From assembly GCF_028640845.1 (NCBI RefSeq), contig NC_080546.1:16093520-16157519 (forward strand): a stretch of DNA of 64,000 bases, in the 5' to 3' direction. Shown one piece after another: positions 43,326 to 54,800 of the stretch. This stretch comes from Ahaetulla prasina (taxonomy: Eukaryota; Chordata; Lepidosauria; Squamata; Colubridae). Every line of letters starts with the position of its first letter. The first letter of the stretch is position 1. A program made the translations under genes and the position numbers. Under the pieces are notes generated by a model, which ran no database searches, was not told the origin of the DNA, and saw only the letters and a list, made by a program, of their open reading frames with translations.

Positions 43326-44260
43326 GGGGCATTGGTCACAAAATTACATTTTCCTCACTGTCATAACTGCAAACTGACTATATTTGACTACCTATATTTG
43401 TATGTATATGTGTGACACCTTCTGGAGGTGTTATAGCTTTCTTTTTTCCCCCGTCTTCTACAACTTCGTACATTCTTTTTTCCTTTTTTGTATTTTAATG
43501 ATATTAATAATAATTCTGAACCAATTCTTTGACCAGACACCTCGGTTTGCCTTACTAGACATTTCTTGCTTCAGCACATATTCCCAATATTTTGGCTTTG
43601 CTTTCTGAGGTAAAACTAAATAATAATAATAAAAAAGTCCAAATAGCAAAACAAGCACCAAAGATAGCATATGGAAACTGCTGTCATTAAACCAGGAAGG
43701 GAGGGGCAGGGAGAGAGAATGAAGATTTCTGTGCTTCGAGGGGAAATATGAAGTGCAGTATGTTAATCTGTTCCTGGATAATTGCCAAAAAAATGGCTTC
43801 CTCCTAATTACCTTCCACTTTTGAATGTATTTATTTTTACAAGCCGCCCAGCAGGCACATGCATTCAAAAGCCAGAAATGTGCATTTGTGGAATGGGGAG
43901 GTAGGATAGGGGGGTGATCTATAAACATCACCAGAAGGAGATGTTGATATGAACAAATTTTCAGAATCAACTGAATAGCATAATTTAGTTGCCTGTGGGC
44001 TTTCATACATCCTCTTTGGTGAAGACCTCAAGCGCTGCATGTTAGGAGAAGCTGCAGTCACATGTTGGTGAATACCCAGAAGGCACATTCAAGTCTTTGG
44101 TTGCAGGTGCTTAGGAGTAAGCTTACCATCTGTCTACTATGCATTGGGGGTGGGGGGGTTGGAAGCTTCAATCATAGCAACCAGAAGGGTTTCTGAGTAT
44201 TATCCTCACAAACGAAATTGGAAAATACATCAGAAAAGTTGCACAAACAAGAGGAACCAC
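43326..44260. other. Non-coding stretch
   Basis: No recognised gene. A 182-codon minus frame (43458-44006) has no recognisable domain and is probably chance. Confidence 0.45.
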
Positions 44261-44261
44261 A

Positions 44262-44640
44262 TCATGGGTGAAATCCAGCAGGTTCTGACAGGTTCTGGAG
44301 AACCAGTACTGGAAATTTTGAGCAGTTCGGAGAACCAGTAGCGGAAATTTTGAGTAGTTCCAGCAAATACCACCTCTAGCTGGCCCCAGAGTGGGGTGGG
44401 AATGGAGATTTTGCAATAGCCTTCCCCCAGGAGTGGGGAGGGAAAGGGGATTTTGTAGTATCCTTCCCCTGGAGTGGAGTGGGAATGGAGATTTTGCAAT
44501 ATCTTTCCCCTGGAGTGGGGTGAGAATGGAGATTTTGCAGTATCCTTCCCCTGCCACACCCACCAAGCCACACCACGCCCATCAAGCCACGCCCACAGAA
44601 CTAGTAGTTTAAAAAAAATTGGATTTCACCACTGAACTAC
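44262..44640. mobile_element. MITE with internal 41-bp minisatellite
   Basis: Ends GGGTGAAATCCAGCAGG and TTGGATTTCACCACTG. Inside, a ~41-bp unit (GGGAATGGAGATTTTGCA ... TCCTTCCCC) is repeated four times from about 44391 to 44555. No clean target duplication. Confidence 0.7.
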
Positions 44641-45289
44641 ATGCCACTTTGACAGGGTAAATTAAACAAAATAGCATCACCCGTATCGCCAATGAGCTGG
44701 TACTATTTCTGTCCAGAAGAATCAGAAGATTAGAAAAGATTTAAAAACCAAGCCTATCTAACAATGTCAACAGTAGTTCTAGGTCAATGTGTCAATCCTA
44801 TTACATAAGAATATTGGCCAATGATGGGGGAAGGAGAGCATGTTGATCCCAGAGGGTCAATTTAACCCTAAAGGTCATAGACAAGGCTAAATTCTATCCA
44901 GTCAGTTGGTTCATGGGAATTTACCCATTTGGCATATCTAGCCCTCCAAGAAAATGAGTGGGAGAGAAAGGATGACAGAAAAAACAAAACCACTCTACAC
45001 CAGAATTTCCTAGCAAGGCCTGGTAGCACCAAACCCATTTTGCAAACATTGTCTGACTGCAGGAAATGAGCCATGGCTCCTGTTGCCTACTGGATCATTG
45101 GGTTTGAAGGGATGCTGAATATTGGGATTTTTTTTGTCTTTAACTCTTGACAGTGGATCGTGTTGATACCCTGAACAGTTATGGCTCCTGGATTCATGAC
45201 TCATGCTTGAAGAGCACATGGCGGCTGTAGATAAGACAAGCTGCACACATGTGGTGTGCCAATTGCATTCATTCCTGATCTGGGAGGCT
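44641..45289. other. Non-coding stretch
   Basis: No recognised gene or repeat. Confidence 0.45.
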
Positions 45290-45505
45290 CTGCTCAAGTC
45301 ACTCATGCCTTAGTCCAATGTTTCTCAACCACAGCAACTTTCAAATGTGTGGACTTCAACTCCCGGGATACATGCCAGCTGGGGAATTCTGGGAGTTGAA
45401 GTCCACCCATCTGAAAGTTGCTGAGGTTGCCTTAGTCACTCCCCAATTGGATTACTGCAATGCACTGTACATGGACCTGCATGTGAAGGTACTTGGAAGC
45501 ATCAC
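45290..45505 (+). mobile_element. L2-type LINE scrap split by a hAT MITE
   Basis: CAAGTCACTCATGCCTTAGT and, after the MITE, a stretch encoding ALVTPQLDYCNALYMDL, the L2 ORF2 C-terminal motif (compare ALVTSRLDYCNALYMGL). Confidence 0.7.
45316..45429. mobile_element. Palindromic hAT MITE with TSD CCTTAGTC
   Basis: CAATGTTTCTCAACC start, mirrored centre (GGACTTCAACTCCCGGGAT / GGAATTCTGGGAGTTGAAG), right end shortened to CTGAGGTTG. Perfect duplication CCTTAGTC at 45308-45315 and 45430-45437. Confidence 0.88.
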
Positions 45506-45506
45506 T

Positions 45507-46198
45507 GTCATGCCCTGTCGGAGCCTGAATCTGCAAGGGAGGATGAGCTGGAGCTGTGGCCAATGGAGACTGAGGGGGCAGCTTTATTGGCTTTGGGGGA
45601 ACAGGGGGAGGAACAGGATGAGGCACATACAGACCCCTCAGGTTTGGGACGGCTTGCCCAGCAGGGAGGAATGGGGGCAGGATGTCTGAGAGATACAGGC
45701 AGTGGAGATGAAGAGTGAAGGAGCTCAGGCAATGAGGAAGGACCCCCCTCTCCTGATCCCAGAGAGTGGAGAGGAGGCAGGAACAGCACAGATTGACCCA
45801 ACAAAGCTCCCCACTCACTTTTCACAAGGCATACCTGGGGACTGAGACTTAAGGAGATGCTGTGAGGAGGGCCGTTTGTCAGGAACAAACACTGAATTTT
45901 TGGAGTTTTGTGTGCCTGGACTAATTGCCTTGTTCCTTTGCTTCCTGAAACCACAGCCTTATTCCTTTGCTTCCTGGACTCATTGATTTATTCCTTTATG
46001 CCGCTGGATTTCTTGCTTTGAAGCCAGAGGTTGCTGGAGGTGTGTGTGTGTATGTGTGTGAGCACTTTGCTCTAGGACTTGCCATAAACATGGGAGCGTT
46101 TGGGGAAAAGTTGGAGCAATAAAGGGGCATTTTGAATTATCAGCTGATTGTGTTGCCTCTGTGCCTTGCTAATCCAGAATGCATCAGTGCACGTTTTT
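45507..46198 (+). mobile_element. Probable LTR-retroelement sequence
   Basis: Starts TGTCATGCCCTGTCGG, has an acidic open frame (SEPESAREDELELWPMETEG) and a poly(A) signal AATAAA (46120). The beginning resembles that of the LTR at 42468. (TG)n at 46040-46062. The L1 insertion at 46.2 kb interrupts or follows its end, and no TSD was confirmed. Confidence 0.4.
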
Positions 46199-46399
46199 GG
46201 AGCACAAGGTGTTTTTTTTTTGTTTTTTTTTTATTCAAAAAGTTTTACAAAAATTTTTTTCCCCCTTTCCCCCCCTCCTCCCCCCTCCCTTCGCAACCCC
46301 TCCCCGACTTCCCGGAACGAGCACAAGGTATAGTTAAAAGTAAAACAAACATATGCTAAAAAGTTTTCGTCCCAACTTAATTATACCCCTACAATCATC

Positions 46400-47915
46400 A
46401 ATTCCTAACTTCCCCCAAAAGCAATCAAAAATAATACATCATAATCATTCAAAAACAGTCTGATAACTCTTAGTCTGATATCTACGTTGAACATAGTCAA
46501 TCCATTTTTCCATTCCTTTAAGTATCTTCTTGCGTATTGTCTTTCAAAAGGCTGATATCTTCGCCATCTCAGCCAAATTGGCAACTTTCAATATCCATTC
46601 TTGTATTGTTGGTACTTCTTTTTTTTCCAATATTGTCCTATTAGTAATCTTGCTGCAGTTATTAGATTTAAAATCAATTTAGTCTCAATTACTGTACAAT
46701 CCGTAATAATTCCCAACAAGAAAAATTGCGGCAGGAACTTTATCTTCTCTTTCAGAACATTTTGTAAAATCCACCAAATTTTTATCCAAAAGGCCTTTAT
46801 GTCCTTACAAGTCCACCAAATGTGAAAATATGTAGCGTCATCACAATTACATCTCCAACATTTTGCTTGCATTTCTGGATACATACACGATAATTTTTTA
46901 GGATCTAGATGCCATCTATAAAACATTTTATAAAAATTTTCCCTCAGATTCTGTGCCTGCGTGAATTTAACATTTCTAACCCAAATTCTTTCCCACGTTT
47001 CCAATAATATTGGCTCCTGAAAATTTTGTGCCCACTTTATCATACAGTCCTTTACCAAGTCCCTTTCAGAATCTATTTCAAGTAACACATTATACAATCT
47101 CTTTATGTGCTCCTGAGACTGATTTCTAATTTGCTTTACCAAATTTCCCTCGTTCTGCTCTATACCAATTTTCTGATCTCCCTTCCATCTAGCATGTAAT
47201 TGCTCATATTGAAACCAAGTATAATTTTTCCCTTCCTCTCTTAATACTTGCAGAGAATATCTTAGTTTTCTTCACCCTAAAAAGCAAATCATTAGAAATT
47301 AAAATAAAATCAATACGTGAGAAGGATTGATGCCTATCAGAGAAAAAAGTATAGTCTCTTTCCTCCAAATTCCGCAGTCTCCATACATCTCTTAACTCAA
47401 AATCTTCTATCATATCAAAAAAGGATTTAGGCAGCTTTGCATGTGCAGGTATCTTCTTGGAAGAAGTTCTCTTGTCCTTTCGTGTATCTATTACTCCATT
47501 CCAATCGCCCAATATAATACACGATTTATAATCCCATAGGATCAACTTATCATATAACATTCTATAAAATTTTTCTTGTTGCTGGTTGGGTGCATATATA
47601 CCAAGCAAGAGAGTCCTTTTTGTTTCTATTGTAAGTTCAATAGCAATATATCTTCCATAAATATCTGCCTCTATTAACTTGGCTGGTATATCTTTTCTCA
47701 AATAAACCACTATGCCATGTTTTTTCTCCAAAGCTGAAGCAACAAAATGTTTACCTAACTTTGAGTTTATTAGGTACTTTTGATCTGATAATTTAATATG
47801 CGTTTCTTGTAAGCAAATAACATCATTTTAAATTGTTTCAAATAATGAAATATTTTCTTCTCTTCTGAGCTGAGTTCAAACCATTGACATTCCAAGTCAA
47901 GATTTTATTTGCCAT
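46400..47915 (-). pseudogene. L1 ORF2p with endonuclease but no reverse transcriptase
   Basis: Starts MANKILTWNVNGLNSAQKR at 47915. An in-frame stop follows (FETI*NDVICLQETHIKLSD). The APE-like endonuclease continues with LLLGIYAPNQQQEKF, the catalytic LGDWNGVID and SRIDFILIS. Near 47240 the sequence jumps, with a frameshift, to a post-RT segment (TWFQYEQLHARWKGDQ) and the C-terminal domain with a Cys/His motif (CWRCNCDDATYFHIWWTC). The YADD reverse transcriptase core is absent. L1 ORF2p normally has about 1200-1300 residues. Confidence 0.85.
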
Positions 47916-48109
47916 TACTGGGCTGCTGAAGCCTTTGGGCAATCAACTGAAGATCGTCCTCCCGTATCTTCGGCCGTGCTCCTCCCACCGCTTCTGTAGC
48001 AGAATCCTGAACTTTACTTTGAGTTTGTTGCTCCTTTTCTTTACGCTTAAGGGCTCCTCGTCAGTCTTTGTTCTTGTGGTTGTTCCTCTGATGGTAACAT
48101 CACTGGAAT

Positions 48110-48963
48110 CACCTCAGCTTCCACACCCATTTGAGTCTCTTGAATTCTTTTTCTATTATTTCTATTTCAAATTTCAGCACTGTAGAAAGAAAATCTTTGG
48201 CCTTAAGCACTGTGTCAATACGATATCTTCTTCCTGATAATACACTGTCAAGCCAACTGGAACCTCCCATCTAAATTGAATCTGGTATTTCTTAAGTTCT
48301 TGTGTAAAAATGTAAAGTCCTTTCTATCCCTTAACATCTTGGGAGGAATCTCTTTCAAAACCTTCAACTCCTGTTCCCTATTTTCAAGTTTTTCTGAAAA
48401 GCAACTTGCAAAATTTGATTCCTCACTGTTCTTTTCAAAAAATAAACCACAATGTCTCTAGGAAGTTTCTTTTGCCTAGCAATCCAAGAATTAACTCTAT
48501 AAATTTTGTCAATTTGATAAGCAACCTCTTGTGGATCAAGTTCAATAAATTCAGCCAGAGCTTCTGATAAAATTTTTTTTAAATCTTCCCCTTTGTCTTC
48601 ATTCAAACCTCTAATTCTCAGAGCTCCTTCCATCATTCTATACTGCATCACCACCACTTGATCTTCATTTTTATCCAATTTGATTTGCATTCCCCCCATT
48701 CTATTTTCTATTTGTTGATTTGACTGAACAATTTCTTGCACCTCCTCCTCCACCACCTCCAGTCTTTTTGCCAAACCTTGAAAAGCCATTAAGATATCTT
48801 CTTATTTTTTATTATTCTCTTATTTCTTCTCTTATTTTCTCATTATTATCCATAATCTCCTTAAACCTTTCTTCAGACACTTTCCCTTGCTCTTTAATCA
48901 GATCTTCTAAAGCTGGTTCAGAACCCCTTCTGCCCCCAGTCTTAGGTGGTTTAGTAGCCATTT
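48110..48963 (-). pseudogene. L1 ORF1p, broken
   Basis: Starts MATKPPKTGGRRGSEPALED at 48963. A coiled coil (LAKRLEVVEEEVQEIVQSNQ, KLDKNEDQVVVMQYRMMEG) is followed by the RRM-like part (YQIDKIYRVNSWIARQKKLP, RDIVVYFLKRTVRNQILQ). A frameshift near 48365 and a stop near 48920 break it. The C-terminal domain continues in another frame (KKYQIQFRWEVPVGLT). Confidence 0.82.
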
Positions 48964-49560
48964 CAGTTTTAAAATTCACAAAATATAAGTCTAGAAACTT
49001 CTCTTCTCCCCTTTAAGTATAGGAGAGCTCAGTTCACTTCATTAAAATCCACACATAACATTTCTTATCTTCTTAGTTGCACAGACTGTTTAAAATTCCA
49101 TTCGTCATTTTCACTCCCGTTCAGGCGCCATTTTAGAGTCAATTAGAACAAAGGAAAAAAAAAAATTCTCTTTTTTAGAAAGTGGAGGTCAGGAAATCAA
49201 AAATACTTGCAATCCAATAATCGTCCGCTTGCACTCATTCCGTCTGCTTAAAGAGATCCATAAAGATAAGACAATTAGCAGAGATGGACACCTTCTTCTT
49301 TTCCTGCTTTTGCAGAGACGCACTGAAGTCGGAGATGGCAGAAATATTTATGGGACCCCTCGACCCTTCGAAGCTCTGCTTAATTAAAACAAAGCCTCTG
49401 GGGAGGTCTACCAACATTCCTGCGCTCTTATCTTTTCTCTTTCATCCAGAGAAAAAGATTAAAGCCGGCTTTTCCTGGCTTTACGATGTTCAGTGCGGAG
49501 CCCCTTTAATTAGGGCTCAGCGAAGGGGTGGAGCCACCCGGAAGTCCGAGCACAAGGTTT

Positions 49561-50398
49561 ATTTGAGTTACATCACTGTTACAAATTCATACTGGATCCC
49601 AGCAGGCTTCTGGGTGTAATTCAATGTTCTGGTTATCATTTTATACTCCTTTATGGTAGAGGGCCAACCCTTTCTACAGCTCCGACAAAGTGAGACAAAG
49701 TCTAACCCAAATCTGACAAAGTAAGCTTGCTTCAGGTCTCATCTATAAAAGGTGAGACTTACTTTTCATCATTTTTTAAATACACGTTTTGTTATTTACA
49801 CTTATCTATGTAAGATAGGCAACCATATACATTTATTAAAATAAATTAATTCCCCAACGTATTTATGGCATTTTTAGTCAGAATTACTGGCAAGATTTGA
49901 ACAGGTGAGTATTTGACTGGATTACATTAAGTATATTATGACCTGAGTTTAAACCCAGGTCATTTCACAGATAGTTATTTTTCAGGTAAATCAGGGGGGA
50001 AAAAATAGAGATTGTTGGGTAAACGCGGGAGTCATTGGCCTTAATCTAGTTCAATATTCTATTGTAAGGCACAAGCAGTAATTCATTATTAGCCTTTCTC
50101 TTCCAAAACAACTAAACATAATACACAGTATAATATGTGAGAGAGAAAAAGATGTACTATTCTTGATGTGTTAGTTCCAAACATTCAGGTTAACTGAGAG
50201 TAAAAGCAAAAACACTGAACTCATCAGTTTTTCTGGTTTCAGCAAAAATTTATGCTGTGTTTTTGGTCATTATATGAACTATGCTGCACAATTTTATTTT
50301 ATTATGGCTTAACTAATTATCATGTAGTGCTCAGTTAGCAAGATGTATTTTATAATACATTGGTTTTCAGGTTTACTATTTCTGGTAATAATAATTTC
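49561..50398. other. Non-coding stretch
   Basis: No recognised gene or repeat. Confidence 0.5.
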
Positions 50399-50399
50399 A

Positions 50400-50652
50400 C
50401 TTGAGCCATGGTGTGCAGTGTTTAGAGTGCAGCATTGGAGCCTACTTCTACTGACTGCCAGCTGCCTGCAATTTGGCAGTTCAAATCTCACCAGGCTCAA
50501 GGTTGGCTCAGCCTTCCATCCTTCCAAGGTGGGTAAAATGAGGATCCAAATTGATGGGGGCAATAGGCTGACTCTGTAAACCGCTTAGAGAGGGCTGGAA
50601 AGCACTGTGAAGCGGTATATAAGACTAAGTACTATTGCTATTGCTATTGGCA
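50400..50652 (+). mobile_element. tRNA-derived SINE
   Basis: tRNA-like head (GAGCCATGGTGTGCAGTG; A box), B-box-like GCAGTTCAAATCTCACC at 50477, core GGCTCAGCCTTCCATCCTTC, then a tail AAACCGCTTAGAGAGGGCTG ending AAGCGGTATATAAGAC and (CTATTG)n. Confidence 0.85.
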
Positions 50653-51484
50653 TCGAGACTCCTGAATTGAATAGCATACAGCTTGCTAATATCTTCAGGC
50701 AGAAGGACATCTTGAATTCTTGGTTCTCTTTGTGATTCCTAAGAAACTATAGTTGAAGCTTTCTGCTTGAATGGTTGCATCTGTTTTGACTTCTTATAAT
50801 TAAAAATATTGAGCAGATAGATCATTGCCATCATAACCAAATGTATATTACAACTTCAAGCAAAACCCAAACTGAAATAAACTGATTTTGAGAAGGGAAA
50901 TGGAAATACTTTAATTATTAATTGCATGAAGCATGATTCTAGAGGCTGGCCCATTTCTTTTAACTATTTTCCATTTTGATATCAAAGAATTGGTGGGTGA
51001 TATATTGATACAATGTTGGCATGGCTGTTATTTTGGGAAATATTTAAAATGAGACTCGCTTAATAGGACATTTCAGATAATGAATCTTAACTTTTATATA
51101 TATTTATTTTCATATTCCTTTCCTTGCTATAAAGGCATTTGAATGTTTTATCATTTATGATTTTTACTGTTTAAATTATTTTAATATTTGCACAAACCTT
51201 GAAATATACTCACAAAACTGTACTTAATGCTGTTTTAAATATTAAAACTCAGTAAGGAATTTGGAGTGGAGGATGTTGGCAAAGTTAAGTTCACAACTGG
51301 GGAAAATTACTTTCAGTAAGTGAATCCATTAGATTTGAGGTCAATAGGTTTAGAATAGGAAAAGTTGAATGTATGGGCATGAGAAGATCATTTCATGGCC
51401 ATTGATGTCACTTTGGGCATTCAATCACCCTTTTTATGATTATAGATCATCCTTCAAAGTGGTGAAGAAGTAGGTAGAATGAAT
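50653..51484. other. AT-rich non-coding stretch
   Basis: No recognised gene or repeat. Confidence 0.5.
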
Positions 51485-51955
51485 AGTGTGCTGCAGCTAC
51501 CACAAAAGCCAGCGCAGTCCTAGGCTGCATTAACAGAGGGATAGAATCAAGGTCATGTGAAGTGTTAATACCACTTTATAAAGCCTTCGGAAGACTACAC
51601 TTGGAATACTGCATTCAGATCTGGCCACCATGATATAAAAAAGATGTCGAGACTCTAGAAAGCATGCAAAGAAAAGCAACCAAGATGATTAGGGGACCAA
51701 AGGCTAAAACATATGAAGAACACTGGCAGGAATTGGGTATGTCTAGTTTAATGAAAAGGACTAGGGATGACATGATAGTCGTGTTCCAATAGTTGAGGGG
51801 CATCCACAAAGAAGAGGGAGGAGTCAACCTATTCTCCAAAGTACTTGAAAGCAGGGCAATGAAGCAGTGGATGGAAAATAATCAAGGAGAGATCCAATCT
51901 AGAACTAAGGAGGAATTTCCTGACAATTAGAACAATTAATCAATGGAACGACTTA

Positions 51956-54520
51956 TTTATTTATTATTTATTTTATTTTATTAATCGTATTTGTATACCG
52001 CCCTATCTCCCGGAGGACTCAGGGCGGTTCACAGGCAAGTAAAAAACATATATGTACAAATTAAGATAACCATTAAAAAACTTATTCTAAAAGCCAAATT
52101 ATTAAAAATAGTATAAATATTAAAACCAATTAAAACCACTATAAATTTAAAATCTAGTCCAGTCCTGCGCAGATGAATAAATGTGTTTTAAGCTCACGAC
52201 GGAAGGTTCGGAGGTCTGGAAGTTGACGGAGTCCTGGGGGGAGTTCGTTCCAGAGGGTGGGAGCCCCCACAGAGAAGGCCCTTCCCCTGGGCGTTGCCAG
52301 ACGACACTGCCTAGCTGACGGCACCCTGAGGAGTCCCTCTCTGTGAGAGCGCACGGGTCGGTGAGAGGTATTCGGTAGCAGTAGGCGGTCCCGTAAGTAA
52401 CCCGGCCCTATGCCATGGAGCGCTTTAAAGGCGGTTACCAAAACCTTGAAGCGCACCCAGAAGGCCACAGGTAGCCAGTGCAGTCTGCGCAGGATAGGTG
52501 TCATACGGGAGCCACGAGGGGCTCCCTCTATAACCCGCGCAGCCGCATTCTGAACTAACTGCAGTCTCCGGATGCCCTTCAAGGGGAGCCCCATGTAGAG
52601 AGCATTGCAGTAATCCAGGCGAGACGTCACGAGGGCGTGAGTGACCATGCATAGGGCATCCCGGTCTAGAAAGGGGCGCAACTGGCGCACCAGGCGAACC
52701 TGGTAAAAAGCTCTCCTGGAGACGGCCGTCAAATGATCTTCAAAAGACAGCCGTTCATCCAGGAGGACGCCCAAGTTGCGCACCCTCTCCATCGGGGCCA
52801 ATGACTCGCCCCAACAGTCAGCCGTGGACTCAGCTGACTGTACCGGGATGCCGGCATCCACAGCCACTCTGTCTTGGAGGGATTGAGCTTGAGCCTGTTT
52901 CTCCCCATCCAGACCCGTACGGCTTCCAAACACTGGGACACCACTTCGATAGCTTCGTTGGGGTGGCCGGTGTGAAAAGTACAGCTGGGTGTCATCAGCG
53001 ACAGCTGGTACCTCACACGAAGCCACTGATGATCTCACCCAGCGGCTTCATAGATGTTGAACAGAAGGCGAGAGGATCGACCCCGCGGCACCCCACAAGT
53101 GAGGCGCCTCGAGCCGACCTCTGCCCCCTGTCAACACCGTCTGCGACCGATCGGAGAGATAGGAGGAGAACCACCGATAAACGGTGCCTCCCACTCCCAA
53201 TCCCCCAACCGGGCGCAGCAGGATACCATGGTCGATGGTATCGAAAGCCGCTGAGAGGTCTAATAGGACCAGGGCAGAGGAACAACCTCATCCCTGGCCC
53301 TCCAGAGATCATCCACCAACGCGACCAAAGCCGTCTCAGTGCTGTAACCGGGCCGGAAACCGGACTGGAACGGGTCTAGATAGACAGTTTCATCCAGGTG
53401 TAAGGGAAACTGATATGCCACCATACTCTCTACAACCTTCGCCGCGAAGCGAAGGTTGGAGACCGGACGATAATTACCTAAAACAGCCGGGTCCAGGGAA
53501 GGCTTCTTGAGGAGGGGTCTCACCACCGCCTCTTTCAAGGCGGCCGGGAAGACTCCCTCCACCAAAGAAGCGCTCGTAATTGCCTGGAGCCAGCCTCGTG
53601 TCACCTCCTGAGTGGCCAGCACCAACCAGGAGGGGCACGGGTCCAGTAAACACGTGGTGGCATTCAACCTACCCAACAACCTGTCCATGTCCTCGGGAGC
53701 CACAGGGTCAAACTCATCCCATACAATGTCACCAAGACCACCCTCAGCCGCCTCACCTGAGTCACCGCAATTTTGGTCCAGACCATCCCGAAGCTGAATG
53801 ATTTTATCGTATAGATAACCGTTAAACTCCTCAGCACGTCCCTGCAACGGGTCATCCCGCTCCCCCTGGTGAAGGAGGGAACGAGTCACCCGAAACAGGG
53901 CGGCTGGGCGGTTATCTGCCGATGCAATGAGGGAGGAGGCATAGCTACGCCTCGCTTCCCTCAATGCCACTAGGTAAGCCCTATTATAGACTTCACTAGT
54001 GTCCGATCAGCCTCCGAACGGCTAGACCTCCAGGAACTCTCTAGGCGTCTTCTCCGGCGCTTCATCCCCCTCAGCTCCTCGGAGAACCAAGGAGCCGGTT
54101 GGGACCTGTGCCGGGTCAGAGGCCGCAAAGGCACGACACGGTCTAAGGCCCCCGCCGCGGCCCGTTCCCAGGCCGCAACAAGTTCCTCAACCGTGCCGTG
54201 AGCCAGCCCCTCAGGAAGTGGCCCAAGCTCCGTCCGGAACCTCTCCGGGTCCATCAGGCGCCTGGGACGGAACCAACGTATCGGCTCCGTCTCCCTGCGG
54301 TGTTGAATGGCGGTCAGAAAGTCCAGGCGAAGGAGAGAGTGATCTGACCATGACAAAGGTTCAATGACTATTTCCTTCAAGTCCAGATCTCTCAACCACT
54401 GACCAGAGACAAAGATAAAGTCCAGAGTGCCACCCCCAATGTGAGTAGGGCCATCAACTACTTGGGTCAGGTCCAAGGCCATCATGGAAGCCGTGAACTC
54501 CCGAGCTGCTGTCGATGACA
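51956..54520 (-). mobile_element. L2-type LINE, longest copy, frames broken
   Basis: Antisense L2 of about 2.56 kb. In its sense: endonuclease C-terminal part (53970-54519: GGTLDFIFVSGQWLRDL, LSWSDHSLLRLDFL), RT N-terminal part (53260-53970: LGDIVWDEFDPVAPEDMDRL, FQSGFRPGYSTETALV), a degraded RT core (53013-53310), and an open C-terminal block (52154-53038: GAPTLWNELPPGLRQL, ending LFICAGLD). Indels break the catalytic region, including loss around YADD. The tail CCGGGAGATAGGGCGGTATA and AAATA run lie at 51956-52030. Confidence 0.88.
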
Positions 54521-54632
54521 AGCCTCCAGAACTTGTGAATGCTCCAATCTGAAGGTTTTTAAGAAGAGATTGAACAACCATTTGACTGAAGTGGTATAGG
54601 GTTTCTTGCCTAAGCAGGTGGTTGGACTAGAA

Positions 54633-54755
54633 CAGGAGTCTCCAACCTTGGCAACTTTAAGCCTGGAGGACTTCAACTCCCAGAATTCCCCAGCCAGAAG
54701 AGCTCTGGGAGTTGAAGTCCTCCTGGCTTAAAGTTGCCAAGGTTGGAGACCCCTG
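54633..54755. mobile_element. Palindromic hAT MITE with TSD GACTAGAA
   Basis: CAGGAGTCTCCAACCTTGGC to GCCAAGGTTGGAGACCCCTG hairpin. Perfect duplication GACTAGAA at 54625-54632 and 54756-54763, inside CR1. Confidence 0.94.
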
Positions 54756-54800
54756 GACTAGAAGACCTCCGAGGTCCCTTCCAACTCTGTTGTTCTGAAT

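Larger units (their letters stand above)
46199..49560 (-). mobile_element. L1 LINE, both ends present, internally deleted
   Basis: Bounded by an 11-bp duplication GAGCACAAGGT (46199-46209; about 49549-49559). On the minus strand: 5' UTR starting near GGACTTCCGGGTGG, ORF1 (from 48963), ORF2 (from 47915), and a 3' UTR with a G-rich block (complement of CCCCCCTCCTCCCCCC) and poly(A) (T run at 46210). The total is 3.36 kb because the RT core of ORF2 is missing. Frameshifts break both ORFs, so it is dead. Confidence 0.85.
51485..54800 (+). mobile_element. CR1 LINE 3' region split by an L2 and a hAT MITE
   Basis: Sense CR1 ORF2 end (51495-51950: CACTTGGAATACTGCATTCA, ATGCAAAGAAAAGCAACCAA) resumes at about 54520 (CTCCAGAACTTGTGAATGCT, AGGTGGTTGGACTAG) and ends GGTCCCTTCCAACTCTGTTG. 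The L2 entered in antisense between GGAACGAC and AAGCCTCC. The hAT MITE entered the CR1 3' UTR. Confidence 0.88.

Noticed and set aside
43458..44006. 182-codon minus-strand frame
   Set aside because: No recognisable motif, AT-rich codon pattern with Ile/Tyr/Phe runs, and no supporting context; probably chance.
53970..54581. Single-exon host gene with a 203-residue product
   Set aside because: It is L2 endonuclease sequence fused to antisense CR1 DNA at the insertion junction.
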